In this document: one piece after another, positions 49,798 through 58,348 of the stretch
How the letters are laid out: each line of letters opens with the position of its first letter
How positions within the stretch are numbered: position 1 is the stretch's first letter
Origin: Mycolicibacterium pulveris
Lineage (GTDB): Bacteria; Actinomycetota; Actinomycetes; Mycobacteriales; Mycobacteriaceae
Direction of reading: 5' to 3'
Assembly (NCBI RefSeq): GCF_010725725.1
Contig: NZ_AP022599.1
Location: 3,968,001-4,032,000 of the forward strand
DNA length: 64,000 nt
Translations under genes and position numbers: made by a program
The notes under the pieces: generated by a model
What the model saw: the letters and a program-made list of their open reading frames with translations, nothing else
Database searches by the model: none
What the model was told of the DNA's origin: nothing

Positions 49798-50663
49798 CAA
49801 CACGTCTCCAATCCTTGTTGTGCAAGAACACATTCCTCGACGAAGGCCAACACCTTTGCGTGGTATGCCGCGCCGTTGACCGACAGCGACAGGTTATGCC
49901 CCGTACCGGCCTGTTCGTTGATCACGAACCGCGGCGACGACGTGAACATCGCACCGATCTGCGCGAGCATCTCGCGATCCGACCGCCACACCCGCTCGAA
50001 CTCCGCGACGCTGAACTGCACCGGCACGCCCACCTGCGGTGCGAGCGCGGGGAAGTCATGGCGAGGCCAACTACTGGTCACCTCGACCTCGTAGCGCGCC
50101 CCGCCCGAGGAGTTCGTCATGCCCGACAACACATCGGGCGGATACAGATCCGCGGGCTGCCAGAGCACTTCGCGCAGCCCGGCGGGCCGATGGTCGGCCG
50201 TCGTGGCCCTCATGATGTCGGCCATCACGTCGCTGTAGTGCAGCCCGGTGCCGGCCAGCTCCAAGCCGATGACGTCGGAGCCGCCCACGGCCATGCGCAC
50301 CGCCAGCTCGCATCCGGCCGAGTGGCCCATCAGAAAAACCCCGGCGCCGCGCGGTTGATCGCCGAGAACCTTGTCGAGTGCCCCGTAAGCCAGTGCGACG
50401 CGCTGTTCGGGCCGGTCCATCGCCTCCGGGTACGGCGCCGAACTGCCGTAGCCGGGTCGGTCCAGCGCCACCATCGTGTAGCCCGCCGAAGTGCCTGCGC
50501 GCAGCAGCGACAACTGCGGATGGCCCGGGCAGTCGAAATACGCTGCGGTGCTGGCCCCTCCGTGTAGCGCGACGACGACCGCACGCGGCTCGTCGACCGA
50601 TGCCACCAGGCCCGACATGGGCACACCGTCGACCAGCACCACGCGCGGGCGCGGGGCGCTCAC
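49797..50663 (-). CDS. Alpha/beta hydrolase, 288 aa
   Basis: Alpha/beta hydrolase with VALHGGASTAAYFDC oxyanion strand, nucleophile elbow MGHSAGCELA with Ser115, and a late His in GTGHNLSLSV. GTG 50663 overlaps the thiolase-fusion stop by 4 bp. Its place between a thiolase-type enzyme and beta-hydroxyacid dehydrogenases suggests hydrolysis of a CoA thioester, ester or ring intermediate, but specificity cannot be read. Confidence 0.9.
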   Translation of the reverse strand: MSAPRPRVVLVDGVPMSGLVASVDEPRAVVVALHGGASTAAYFDCPGHPQLSLLRAGTSAGYTMVALDRPGYGSSAPYPEAMDRPEQRVALAYGALDKVLGDQPRGAGVFLMGHSAGCELAVRMAVGGSDVIGLELAGTGLHYSDVMADIMRATTADHRPAGLREVLWQPADLYPPDVLSGMTNSSGGARYEVEVTSSWPRHDFPALAPQVGVPVQFSVAEFERVWRSDREMLAQIGAMFTSSPRFVINEQAGTGHNLSLSVNGAAYHAKVLAFVEECVLAQQGLETC

Positions 50664-52315
50664 GTGTCCGTCCGCATCAGCAGGACCCCGCTGGGGGTGA
50701 GACCGCCGCTGCTGGCCACCGCCACCTTGGCCCCGGGAACCTGGCGTTCACCGCCGTCACCGCGCAACTGGGTCACCGCCTCGTGGATCAAACCCATGCC
50801 GTGGGTGCGCCCGTGCGAGAGCTGACCGCCGTGGGTGTTCAACGGGATGACCCCGTCGCGCGCGATGGCCTTTCCGCCGTCCAAGAAGTCCTTGGCTTCG
50901 CCGATGTCGCAGAAGCCGAGCGCCTCCAGCCACGACAGACAGTTGAACGAGAAGCCGTCGTACAGCTGCGCGACATCGACGTCTTTGGGCCGCAGCGAGG
51001 TACGCGTCCACAGATGCGCCGCCTGACCGAGAACCTGGGGTTCGTGGGTCAGCGTGGACTGGTCCCAGTCGGTGCGCTCGATGATCTGCGTGCCGACGGC
51101 TTCGAACAGTACGGGCTTGTGCGGCATATCCTTTGCGGCGTCGACGGCCGACACGATGACCGCGACCGCTCCGTCGCAGGGCACGTCGCAGTCGTACAGC
51201 CCGAACGGTGTGGTGATCATCCGGGCGTTCAGATAGTCGTCCATGGTCATCGGATCGCGATAGATGGCCGTCGGGTTCAGCGCGGCGTTCGCGCGCTGGT
51301 TCAACGCGATCCAGCCCAGCGTTTCCCGCGTGGTGCCGTAGCGGTCGAAGTGGCGCTGCGCGTTGAGTGCCAACGTGTGCGCGGCCGAGATCGCCCCGAA
51401 CGGCATCTGCCAACTGTTGGTGCGGGCGCCGCCAGGCGGGGCCGCCTTGCCTTCCTTCATCAGCTGCTGGAACGTCGCCTCCCACAACGTGCGGAAGCAC
51501 AGCACGTGGCGGGCCATGCCGGTGGCCACGGCCATCATTGCGGCGATGACCGACCCGCCGGGCCCGAAGGTGTCCATGCCGCCGTTGATCCACGTCGGCC
51601 GCAGCCCCAGCGCGTTTTCCAGCGCGGTGACCCCGCCCTCGCCCATGCCTGCGATATCGAGCCCCGGATACGTGGACAGGCCGTCGATGTCGGCGAAGGT
51701 CAACCCGGCGTCGGCGACGGCCGCCTCGCAGGCCTCGATGGTCAGCGACAATGGCGGCACCATCAACCGCCGCCCGAGCCGCGACGCGCCGATGCCGGTG
51801 ATCGCGGACTTCTCTTCGAACCGCTCGGTGGTCAACGGCGCGCGCACGTAACGGCCGACGTCCTCGGGTGCGACGTCGTCGACGGCGGCGGGCCCGGCCT
51901 GCTTGTCCGCTGTTGGCCGGAAGACGGGCAGCCACACGGTTCCGGCCGGGTCGTCGAACTTCTGGAAGTCGACCTCGACGGTCTGGCCGAGGGTCAGTTC
52001 ATCGGGGTCGCAGTCGATGATGTTGGTGGTCAACCGAACTCGCGGATCCTCGACGACGGCGACCTGCGCCACCACATACGGAGGGGGCAGGTCGGGAAAG
52101 CCGAACCGGTGGTTGACGGTGAAGGCGCTCAGCGTCGCCTTGCCCGATACGTCGCGAACCCCCATGTTGCGGCCGCGGCAGTACCGGCACACCGGTTGCG
52201 GCGGATGGATCAGCGCCCGACAGTCTTGGCATTCCTGAATACGCAGCACCCCGTCCCCGCCGGCGGTCCAGAAGAACTCGTTCTGAACGGTCAGCTCAGG
52301 TAGCGGCCTCGTCAC
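50660..52315 (-). CDS. DUF35-thiolase fusion protein, 551 aa
   Basis: N-terminal ~140 residues are a DUF35 domain with an intact zinc ribbon (CQDCRALIHPPQPVCRYCRG), OB-fold segment VNHRFGFPDLPPPYVVAQV. The remainder is an Ltp-type thiolase fold: LSTYPGLDIAGMGEGGVTAL, LYDGFSFNCLSWLEALGFCD, GGQLSHGRTHGMGLIHEAV. It joins in one chain the two parts that are separate genes at 38577-40210. GTG 52315 overlaps the ferredoxin stop by 4 bp. Retro-aldolase or thiolase activity on a side chain is likely. Confidence 0.9.
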   Translation of the reverse strand: MTRPLPELTVQNEFFWTAGGDGVLRIQECQDCRALIHPPQPVCRYCRGRNMGVRDVSGKATLSAFTVNHRFGFPDLPPPYVVAQVAVVEDPRVRLTTNIIDCDPDELTLGQTVEVDFQKFDDPAGTVWLPVFRPTADKQAGPAAVDDVAPEDVGRYVRAPLTTERFEEKSAITGIGASRLGRRLMVPPLSLTIEACEAAVADAGLTFADIDGLSTYPGLDIAGMGEGGVTALENALGLRPTWINGGMDTFGPGGSVIAAMMAVATGMARHVLCFRTLWEATFQQLMKEGKAAPPGGARTNSWQMPFGAISAAHTLALNAQRHFDRYGTTRETLGWIALNQRANAALNPTAIYRDPMTMDDYLNARMITTPFGLYDCDVPCDGAVAVIVSAVDAAKDMPHKPVLFEAVGTQIIERTDWDQSTLTHEPQVLGQAAHLWTRTSLRPKDVDVAQLYDGFSFNCLSWLEALGFCDIGEAKDFLDGGKAIARDGVIPLNTHGGQLSHGRTHGMGLIHEAVTQLRGDGGERQVPGAKVAVASSGGLTPSGVLLMRTDT

Positions 52316-52623
52316 CGAACGAACCCCGAAATCGCCTCGTTGTCCTCGGTTTTGGGCGCCGGCTCGAGTGTCTCCGTGACGTCGGGCCGGTCCTGTTGGT
52401 TCTCGGATGGCCGGTGTTCGCCCATGTAGATGATCGCGTGCGCGGGGCAATCCAGCAGCGCCCGCATCACCGCGTCGCGGTCCCTCTCGGGTACCGTGCC
52501 GTCGCCGACCAGCGACGCGTAGCCCCAGTCGTCGAGCGAGAAGTAGTCCGGTGCGTGCTTGGCGCAGATACCGAAGCCGTCACACAACGTCCGATCGAGT
52601 CGAATCCTCAAGCCGTCACTCAT
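52312..52623 (-). CDS. [3Fe-4S]-type ferredoxin with C-terminal extension, 103 aa
   Basis: Cys14-x2-Phe17-x2-Cys20 (LCDGFGIC) and Cys59 (DCPAHAII): the P450-ferredoxin pattern with Phe at the variable site. About 35 extra residues follow the cluster domain (HRPSENQQDRPDVTE onward) and are acidic and low in complexity. ATG 52623 overlaps the NuoF-like stop by 4 bp. There is no P450 in this operon, so its partner is more likely the NuoF-like flavoprotein. Confidence 0.88.
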   Translation of the reverse strand: MSDGLRIRLDRTLCDGFGICAKHAPDYFSLDDWGYASLVGDGTVPERDRDAVMRALLDCPAHAIIYMGEHRPSENQQDRPDVTETLEPAPKTEDNEAISGFVR

Positions 52624-53921
52624 GTCTGAGCCACCGCCTCCACTTCGTAGGGCCGCACGGCGGTGAACGCCGCGGTTCGGCATGCCGGGCAGTCGTCGCC
52701 GAGATGGCGGCTGACCACCTGGGGGAACTGGCGTAGCAGGCTGGCGGCGATGTTGGTGGCACCGTCGAGCGTGCCGCACGCCCCGCGCCCGCGCAGCACC
52801 ACCGACCAGCGCTCCAGACGTGTCACGTCGTCGTCGGTGGCCACACCGTCACGCAACGCGCAGATCACCGCGGCCATCGCCGCCGTGCCGTTGAAGCATG
52901 ACCCGCACTGGCCGGCGTTCTCCCGGTCGAAGTAGGACATCACCGACGCCGCGACCGCGACCGGGCAGTCGTCGGTGAGGATCGAGATCGCACCGCATCC
53001 CAGGCCGGCGCCGAGGCGGCGAATCGATTCGTTATCGAGGGTGGCGTCGAGGATGTCGGTGTTGAGCAGTCCGGCGAAGTACCCGCCCATCAACGCCCCG
53101 TGCACCGACTCCGGGTCCACACCATGCACCTCGAGCAGGGTGGAAAACGATGCACCGTACGGGATCTCGTAAAGCGCGGGCGGACGCCCTGCGCCCGTGA
53201 TCGTCGCCAGGAAGGTGCCCGGCGACATCGGCGTGCCGACGGCGCGGAACCGCTGGGCGCCGTGCTCGTGAATGAACGGCAGGTTCGCGAGCGTTTCGAC
53301 GTTGCTGACCATCGTCGGAAGGCCCAACACCCCTTCCTCGAAGGGCCGCGGCGGTTTGTCGGTCGGCTTGGCCGGGCCGCCGTTGATGCGCCGCACGGCG
53401 GCGGTTTCCTCACCGGCGACGTAGCCCGGTTCGACGGTGATCACGGTGACCTCGGTGTCGCCGAACACCTGCGGCGCGAGCTCGGTCAGCGCGTCGGTGA
53501 CGGCCGCCGCCGCCCTGTCGTCGGACACGTACACGTACGCGCGCCCGGCGCCCGCCGTCGCAGCGGCCAGGCGCAACCCGTCCAGCACCAGATGCGGCCG
53601 CGAGCGCAGCAGCCACCGGTCCTTGACCGAAGCGGGTTCGCCCTCTTCGCCGTTGGCCACCACCACGGTCTCGGAGCCGCGCAGGCCGGCGTCGCGCACC
53701 GTTCGCAGCTTGGTGCCGAGCGGAAACGCCGCGCCGCCGCGGCCCAGCAGCCCCGAAAGATCGACCTGTTCCAGGAGCGCACCGGCATCCGACAGCTCCC
53801 GGTAGCCCCCGGCCTGGGTGTACTCGGCGTAGCTTTCCGGTGCCACCTGTCCCGGCCGCAGCAGCCGAGGCGGGCAATCCGGCCACGCCGTGACGGTGAG
53901 ATCGGTTGTCGTGGAGGTCAT
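52620..53921 (-). CDS. NuoF-like NADH dehydrogenase/diaphorase flavoprotein, 433 aa
   Basis: FMN/NADH domain of the NuoF type: GRGGAAFPLGTKL (60-72), ANGEEGEPASVKDR, then SLBB-like ITGAGRPPALYEIPYG and the cluster region GQCGSCFNGTAAM with GRGACGTLDG. The NuoF CxxCxxC motif appears as CGSCFNG, so one of four cluster ligands is missing unless the C-terminal DDCPAC contributes. ATG 53921. It overlaps a ferredoxin gene by 4 bp, so a small NADH-to-ferredoxin electron chain is likely. Codon use matches neighbours. Confidence 0.87.
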   Translation of the reverse strand: MTSTTTDLTVTAWPDCPPRLLRPGQVAPESYAEYTQAGGYRELSDAGALLEQVDLSGLLGRGGAAFPLGTKLRTVRDAGLRGSETVVVANGEEGEPASVKDRWLLRSRPHLVLDGLRLAAATAGAGRAYVYVSDDRAAAAVTDALTELAPQVFGDTEVTVITVEPGYVAGEETAAVRRINGGPAKPTDKPPRPFEEGVLGLPTMVSNVETLANLPFIHEHGAQRFRAVGTPMSPGTFLATITGAGRPPALYEIPYGASFSTLLEVHGVDPESVHGALMGGYFAGLLNTDILDATLDNESIRRLGAGLGCGAISILTDDCPVAVAASVMSYFDRENAGQCGSCFNGTAAMAAVICALRDGVATDDDVTRLERWSVVLRGRGACGTLDGATNIAASLLRQFPQVVSRHLGDDCPACRTAAFTAVRPYEVEAVAQT

Positions 53922-53957
53922 GACACGTCCTTCCTGGGCCCGGCTAGGCTGACGCAC

Positions 53958-54431
53958 ATGAGGACCGCGGTGGTGCGTGTCGGCGTCGACAAAGCCGGCG
54001 AGCTGACACCGGAACAGCTAACCGATGGCATGGCACGCCTCCGTGAGATGGCCGCGGCGGCGGGTATCGAGGTGGTGGAGAACAACCTGGCGATGCTGCC
54101 GCCGCAGCGCCGTGAGGTGGAGGTGCTGATCGCCGGCGAGGATCCCGCCGCGCTCCAGCAGCGCGCGGTTGAACTGTGCGCCAAGGCGTTCGGCACCAAA
54201 CCCGTGCCCGGGGTACTGACCTATATCAGCCGGGGCACCGACGCCGACGCCCACGGCGTGCTCGCCGGGTTCGGGCTCACCGGCGACATCGAACGGGTGC
54301 CGGGGGAGGACGGCTGGGACGTGGTGCACGTGACGCTGCGCAGTTCGGATCTGGAACGGGTGCCCGAGAGCCGCATCCACACCGCGCTCGAGGCGTCGCT
54401 GAACTGCGAAGTGCGCATCCACATGGTCTGA
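53958..54431 (+). CDS. Hypothetical protein, 157 aa
   Basis: No family recognised. The sequence divides into a first half VRVGVDKAGELTPEQLTDGMARL with EVVENNLAMLPPQRREVEVLI (key parts TPEQLTDGMARLREMAAA; PPQRREVEVLIAGEDP) and a second half VVHVTLRSSDLERVPESRIHTALEASLNCEVRIHMV (LERVPESRIHTALEASLN). It looks like a soluble alpha/beta protein. ATG 53958 lies 36 bp from the divergent NuoF-like start. It is a lone plus-strand gene between two minus-strand operons, ending in a hairpin at 54456-54502. Confidence 0.65.
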   Translation: MRTAVVRVGVDKAGELTPEQLTDGMARLREMAAAAGIEVVENNLAMLPPQRREVEVLIAGEDPAALQQRAVELCAKAFGTKPVPGVLTYISRGTDADAHGVLAGFGLTGDIERVPGEDGWDVVHVTLRSSDLERVPESRIHTALEASLNCEVRIHMV

Positions 54432-54455
54432 CCCCGCCGCGCTGACGGCGTCGAT

Positions 54456-54502
54456 GTGCGGTTTCATCCGCAACACGCCGCCGGGCGCGGATGAGACCGC
54501 AC
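54456..54502. terminator. Inverted repeat between convergent genes
   Basis: GTGCGGTTTCATCCGC (54456-54471) pairs with GCGGATGAGACCGCAC (54487-54502) at 15 of 16 positions over a 15-nt loop. It separates genes ending at 54431 (+) and 54531 (-). The left arm is the exact reverse complement of 19936-19951. Confidence 0.6.
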
Positions 54503-54530
54503 ACTGGCGGGGCACCTTGCAGCGCGTCAT

Positions 54531-55442
54531 CTAGTCGTCCAGGAATTTCAGGATCGCGGGTGCGGCCTGCACCCACGTGTCGAACATATTGAAACGCTTG
54601 ACCTTTCCGGAGGCACGCGCTTCACCGGCGCGCTCCCAGGCGTCCTCCGGCCACGGCGGGTCGATGAGCGTGGATCCCTTGATCAGGCAGTGGACCTCCA
54701 GCGACGTGCGCTTGGGGTGGTCCAGATCGTTCTCCCCGCCGCGGATGATCAGCGTCGGCACCTTGATGTTGTCGAACATCTCGTCTTCGACTCCGGGGAT
54801 CGTCTGACCCGGCTTCGGCACAAAGGCGTTGAGCCACCGCAGCATCAGCTTGAGAAACTCGTCGGGGTCCATCGCGAGGAACCGCTCGCGGTTGGCGGGG
54901 TTCTCCGCGATCCGCTGCTTCCATTCGTCGACGGCGATCACGCCCTTCATGCCGGCGCCGCGAACCGCCAGGATGCTCGGCACGATGTAGTAGGAGCCCA
55001 GCACGAACGACCCGTACACACCGCCGACGATGTTCCACACCACCAGCTTTCGCACGATCTCCGGATAAAGCATCGCGGTCAGCATCGAGTCGCGGGCGCC
55101 GCCCGAGCCGCCTGCGATGATGCACGGACCGATGTCGAGCCCGGTGATCAGCGCGTGCAGCGTCTCGGCACGCATGTGCGATTCGCTCTGGCCGTAGAAC
55201 TGGACATCGGACTTGCCGCAGTTCGGCCGGTCCCACAGCAGCACCCGGTAGCCGCCCTTGACGAGCTGCTGGGCGAGGGGTCGCAGCCCCTCGATGTCCT
55301 TGCTGAACCGGCCACCCGGTGTCAACGCGATGAAATCGCCTTCCTTGCCGAGGATCTCGTAGACGACGTTGCCGCCGTTGACCTCGAAGGTCTTCTCGCC
55401 GCGCTTGAGCTTGGGGCCGGACTGCTTTTCGGTTGTGGTCAT
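54531..55442 (-). CDS. Alpha/beta hydrolase, 303 aa
   Basis: Alpha/beta hydrolase: LTPGGRFSKDIEGLRPLAQQL, LLWDRPNCGKSDVQFYG, nucleophile elbow IAGGSGGARDSM with Ser113, acid near IIRGGENDLDHP (Asp in NDLDHP) and a late His in VHCLIKGS. Its first strand differs from epoxide hydrolases. ATG 55442 overlaps the Rieske-ferredoxin stop by 4 bp; the long upstream extension of the frame covers that gene. It belongs to the operon of two amidohydrolases and the Rieske ferredoxin (58091 to 54531) and may cleave a ring-opening product. Confidence 0.88.
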   Translation of the reverse strand: MTTTEKQSGPKLKRGEKTFEVNGGNVVYEILGKEGDFIALTPGGRFSKDIEGLRPLAQQLVKGGYRVLLWDRPNCGKSDVQFYGQSESHMRAETLHALITGLDIGPCIIAGGSGGARDSMLTAMLYPEIVRKLVVWNIVGGVYGSFVLGSYYIVPSILAVRGAGMKGVIAVDEWKQRIAENPANRERFLAMDPDEFLKLMLRWLNAFVPKPGQTIPGVEDEMFDNIKVPTLIIRGGENDLDHPKRTSLEVHCLIKGSTLIDPPWPEDAWERAGEARASGKVKRFNMFDTWVQAAPAILKFLDD

Positions 55443-55831
55443 GCCTGTACGAGTACCTCGTTGCCGACGACCCGGACAGGATAGGTCCGGATGCTCCATT
55501 CGGGTTTGACTGCGGTGGTGCCGGTGGCCAGTTCGAAACCCCACTGGTGCCACGGGCAGTAGATGAACTCGAGGTCGCGGACCATCACCGCGTCGCCCGG
55601 GACGCTCTCGTCGACGATGTTGCGGCCGCGCGGGCGTCCCGAACACAGTGGACCGCCCTCGTGCGGGCAGTAGTTCGCGATCGCATAGAACGTCCCGTTG
55701 ACGTTGTAGACACCGACGCCGTGCCTACCGATGGGCACCAGTTTATGTGTGCCAGGCGGAATCTCGTCGACCGTGGCGACGACGTGCTCACGCCCCTGGG
55801 CCAACCGGGGCGTCTTCTTCTGGTCGCTCAA
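55439..55831 (-). CDS. Rieske-type [2Fe-2S] ferredoxin, 130 aa
   Basis: Small Rieske protein: Cys55-x-His57 (YCPHEGGPLC) and Cys92-x2-His95 (YCPWHQWGFE), with the SLP-type fold VGVYNVNGTFYAIAN. It has no iron-site domain, so it is an electron carrier, not an oxygenase. TTG 55831 lies 1 bp after the amidohydrolase stop; the weak start suggests reinitiation. It could serve one of the Rieske oxygenases in the window, though none lies in this operon. Confidence 0.9.
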   Translation of the reverse strand: MSDQKKTPRLAQGREHVVATVDEIPPGTHKLVPIGRHGVGVYNVNGTFYAIANYCPHEGGPLCSGRPRGRNIVDESVPGDAVMVRDLEFIYCPWHQWGFELATGTTAVKPEWSIRTYPVRVVGNEVLVQA

Positions 55832-55832
55832 C

Positions 55833-56975
55833 TCAGAACACCCGCACCTGGCCCTCTAGGGCCGGAACCGTCTCTGGCAGCTTGTAGGTCGCGATCCCGT
55901 TGCGGAACATCACGGCCTCACGCGCATGCGGGGGCAGGTGCTTGACCAACCAGCGCGGATCGTCGAACGTCCAGTGAGGGTAGTCCGAGGAGAACAGCAG
56001 GATCTTCTCGCACTCCATCCACTGCAGCGCGCGGGTCAGTTCGGTCTTGTCCTCGGGGTAGTCCAGCGGCTGGGTGGTGAACTTGATGTGGTCCTTGACG
56101 TACTCCGATGGTTTGCGCTTGATGTCCAGCCACGACTTGCGGGCCTCGTAGATGGCGTCCATCCGCCACATCAACGGCAGGATCCAGGTGAACGCGTGCT
56201 CGACGAACACGATGCGCAACGTCGGGAACCGGTCGAACACCCCGTCGAAGATCAGGCTCATCAGCTGGTTGGCCGCCAGCAGTGAGTAGGTGACCATGAA
56301 GTCGTGGTTGTAGCTGGGCATGCCGACCGGTGGCATCGGCAGCTCTTCGTGGTGGCTGCGGGACAGATGGCAGCTCACCGTGATGTCGTGCTTGGTGGCG
56401 GTGGCCCAGATCGGGTCGTACTTCGGGTCGCCCCATGACGGCCGCGGTTCGGCCTTGATCAGGATCTGGGCCATGTACGGGTGGTCGGCCCAGCGCTCGA
56501 TCTCGCGTGCGCTGGATTCGGGGTCTTCGATCGCCAGGCAGATCGACCCGCGCCACCGTTCGTGCCAGTTGTTGTGGCTGTCGAGCCAGTGGTTGGCCTG
56601 CCAGTCGTTGAGCGCGACGGACATGGCGTGCTGGGTCTCGGGGGTGCGGGCCGGGTACGCGGCGGGTTCCAGGATCGCGATGTCGGCGCCCGCCTCCATG
56701 ATCAGTTGCTTGAACGCCAGATCGGGGTCGCTGCAAGCGAACTCGCCGTCGGGTGGGAACGTGTCGACACGCATAGCGTAGGAGTGCGCGTAGTCGGGGG
56801 CGTCGTAGTAGATCTGCTCGCCGACCTTGCGGGTCAGGAAGTACTTGCTGCGCCAGGGCTCCGGGATGTACTGGACCAACTCGCCGCGCCGCGGGGTGGG
56901 ATGTACATCGGAGTCGACACAACGAACGGCGATGTGTTCGGCTGCCGGCTTGCGCTCTGTCACTGTGACCGTCAT
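55833..56975 (-). CDS. Amidohydrolase-2 family protein, 380 aa
   Basis: COG2159-type barrel: CVDSDVHPTPRRGELVQYIP is the first strand with the D-x-H metal motif (VDSDVHP), ITVSCHLSRSHHEEL the middle histidine, RIVFVEHAFTWILP and FSSDYPHWTFDDP the late Asp/His site. Length normal. ATG 56975. It lies 27 bp after its neighbour at 57003 and shares the operon. Two such genes in tandem suggest consecutive or alternative hydrolysis/decarboxylation steps. Metal ligands appear intact, unlike the HxH-less amidohydrolases of the Rieske modules. Confidence 0.9.
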   Translation of the reverse strand: MTVTVTERKPAAEHIAVRCVDSDVHPTPRRGELVQYIPEPWRSKYFLTRKVGEQIYYDAPDYAHSYAMRVDTFPPDGEFACSDPDLAFKQLIMEAGADIAILEPAAYPARTPETQHAMSVALNDWQANHWLDSHNNWHERWRGSICLAIEDPESSAREIERWADHPYMAQILIKAEPRPSWGDPKYDPIWATATKHDITVSCHLSRSHHEELPMPPVGMPSYNHDFMVTYSLLAANQLMSLIFDGVFDRFPTLRIVFVEHAFTWILPLMWRMDAIYEARKSWLDIKRKPSEYVKDHIKFTTQPLDYPEDKTELTRALQWMECEKILLFSSDYPHWTFDDPRWLVKHLPPHAREAVMFRNGIATYKLPETVPALEGQVRVF

Positions 56976-57002
56976 CGTGGCCTCCCCTTCAGAAGTCTTC
57001 TA

Positions 57003-58091
57003 TCACTTTGCGCCGACGCTGGCCTCGACGTCTATGCCATAGAGTTCCGCGGCGTTTCGCCAGCACAGCTTGTCGCGCTGCTCGGCGGTGTACGAGCTGG
57101 GCACCGTGAGCTTGTTGAGCTGCCAGTGTGGATAGCTGGAGCCGAACATCACCATGTTGTCCTTGCCGGTGAAGCCGAACCACTCACCGGCGAATTCGGT
57201 GTCGCCGGGTCCGTCGAGCGCACCCTGGACGAAGTAGACGTGGCCGGGCAGGTAATCGCTCGGCATCTTCGGCGCCCACGGCGTCTGCTCGAGATGTGGT
57301 CGCCCGAAGCAGTCCATCCGCCAGATGAACGGCGTGAGCAGGTCGGCGGCTCCGTCCGCCCAGACGAACTTGAGCGCGGGCATCCTTTCGAATACCCCTT
57401 CCGCGATCATGTTCATCAGGTGATACAGGTAGTTCAGCGCCATGAACCCGACGTACTGCTCGTAGGTGCGGGTGTTGCCGGACGGGGTCGGCGCCGCGGC
57501 GATACCGGCACCGACCTCGATGTGCACCGCGACCGGCAGGTTCGCCTCGATGGCGGCCTCCCACAGCGGCCAGAACTGCGGCTTGCCGTACAGCTCGCGC
57601 GACTGCAGCGGAACACCGAGCTGGACGACGCGGGGATGATCCTTGTACTTGGCGATCTCGCGCAACGAGCCCGCGATGTCGTCGGGGTTGATCCTGATCG
57701 TGCCGCGATAGCGCTCGGCATACGGATTGTCCTCGAGCCAACGCGTCACCAGCATCTCGTTGTGGGCGGCGGCCAACGCCGTGCCCAGGTGCCGGTCCGG
57801 CATGATGCCCCGGGTCATCGGGTGCAGTACCGCGAAGTCCACGCCGCCGTCGTCGAACAGATGCTTGCCGACCAACTCGGGGTCGGACCCTGGATACTGG
57901 CGGTCGGGCCCCTCGGTCCCCGGGGCGTATTCGCCACCGGGAGCGCCGTACCAGTCCATTTCGTAGTCGGGGAAGCCGCGGCTCTTGAACGGCTCGCGAA
58001 GGATGCTCCGCAGGTCTTTGTTCGACTTGCAGAAGATGTGCACGCTGGCATCGATGACGGGTGTCTTTCCGCCGTCGGGATGTTCGATCAC
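57003..58091 (-). CDS. Amidohydrolase-2 family protein, 362 aa
   Basis: COG2159-type barrel: VIDASVHIFCKSNKD (D-x-x-x-H variant), VAVHIEVGAG middle His, LKFVWADGAADLLTPF, MFGSSYPHWQLNKL late site. The late Asp of SDYPH is Ser here (SSYPH). The frame is open to 58181, but GTG 58091 is preceded by GGAGG and gives the usual short N-terminus; a TTG at 58181 would overlap an operator candidate. It is the first gene of the minus-strand operon. It differs enough from 55833 to suggest different substrates. Confidence 0.85.
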   Translation of the reverse strand: MIEHPDGGKTPVIDASVHIFCKSNKDLRSILREPFKSRGFPDYEMDWYGAPGGEYAPGTEGPDRQYPGSDPELVGKHLFDDGGVDFAVLHPMTRGIMPDRHLGTALAAAHNEMLVTRWLEDNPYAERYRGTIRINPDDIAGSLREIAKYKDHPRVVQLGVPLQSRELYGKPQFWPLWEAAIEANLPVAVHIEVGAGIAAAPTPSGNTRTYEQYVGFMALNYLYHLMNMIAEGVFERMPALKFVWADGAADLLTPFIWRMDCFGRPHLEQTPWAPKMPSDYLPGHVYFVQGALDGPGDTEFAGEWFGFTGKDNMVMFGSSYPHWQLNKLTVPSSYTAEQRDKLCWRNAAELYGIDVEASVGAK

Positions 58092-58179
58092 CAAGGCCTC
58101 CGAGGTTCGGCCCGGACTGAACGACGGCACGTGCAGGAGCCGGGCATACAGCCATAGTAAAGCCTTGTTCTTCAAAGGC

Positions 58180-58194
58180 AAGAATTGTGTTCTC
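58180..58194. promoter_or_regulatory. Candidate operator, one-mismatch GAGAA-N5-TTCTC
   Basis: AAGAATTGTGTTCTC fits the 15-bp motif except at the first base. It lies in the 257-bp divergent promoter between the amidohydrolase (58091, minus) and the ACAD (58349, plus), 89 bp upstream of the former. Confidence 0.4.
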
Positions 58195-58303
58195 CAGCGG
58201 TTCGCTTACTTCTGCGCAGGTCAGAGTGTGCGCTGGTCAGTTGCTTAGTGTCCGATGAACGAAACGTCGTAGTCCTCAGCCGAGAACGGTTTCAGCACCT
58301 AAC

Positions 58304-58318
58304 GAGAATGTTATTCTC
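58304..58318. promoter_or_regulatory. Candidate operator GAGAA-N5-TTCTC
   Basis: GAGAATGTTATTCTC is palindromic over its full length (GAGAAT-GTT-ATTCTC). It is 31 bp upstream of the ACAD GTG. With 58180-58194 it suggests joint control of both directions. The remainder of the gap has no gene. Confidence 0.6.
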
Positions 58319-58348
58319 GGTCGGTCCGACGAACCCCGGGAGGCCTTG

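Noticed and set aside
56481..58157. Long plus-strand frame opposite two amidohydrolases
   Set aside because: Opposes two genes with intact barrel motifs and coupled starts; no ribosome site or domain supports it.
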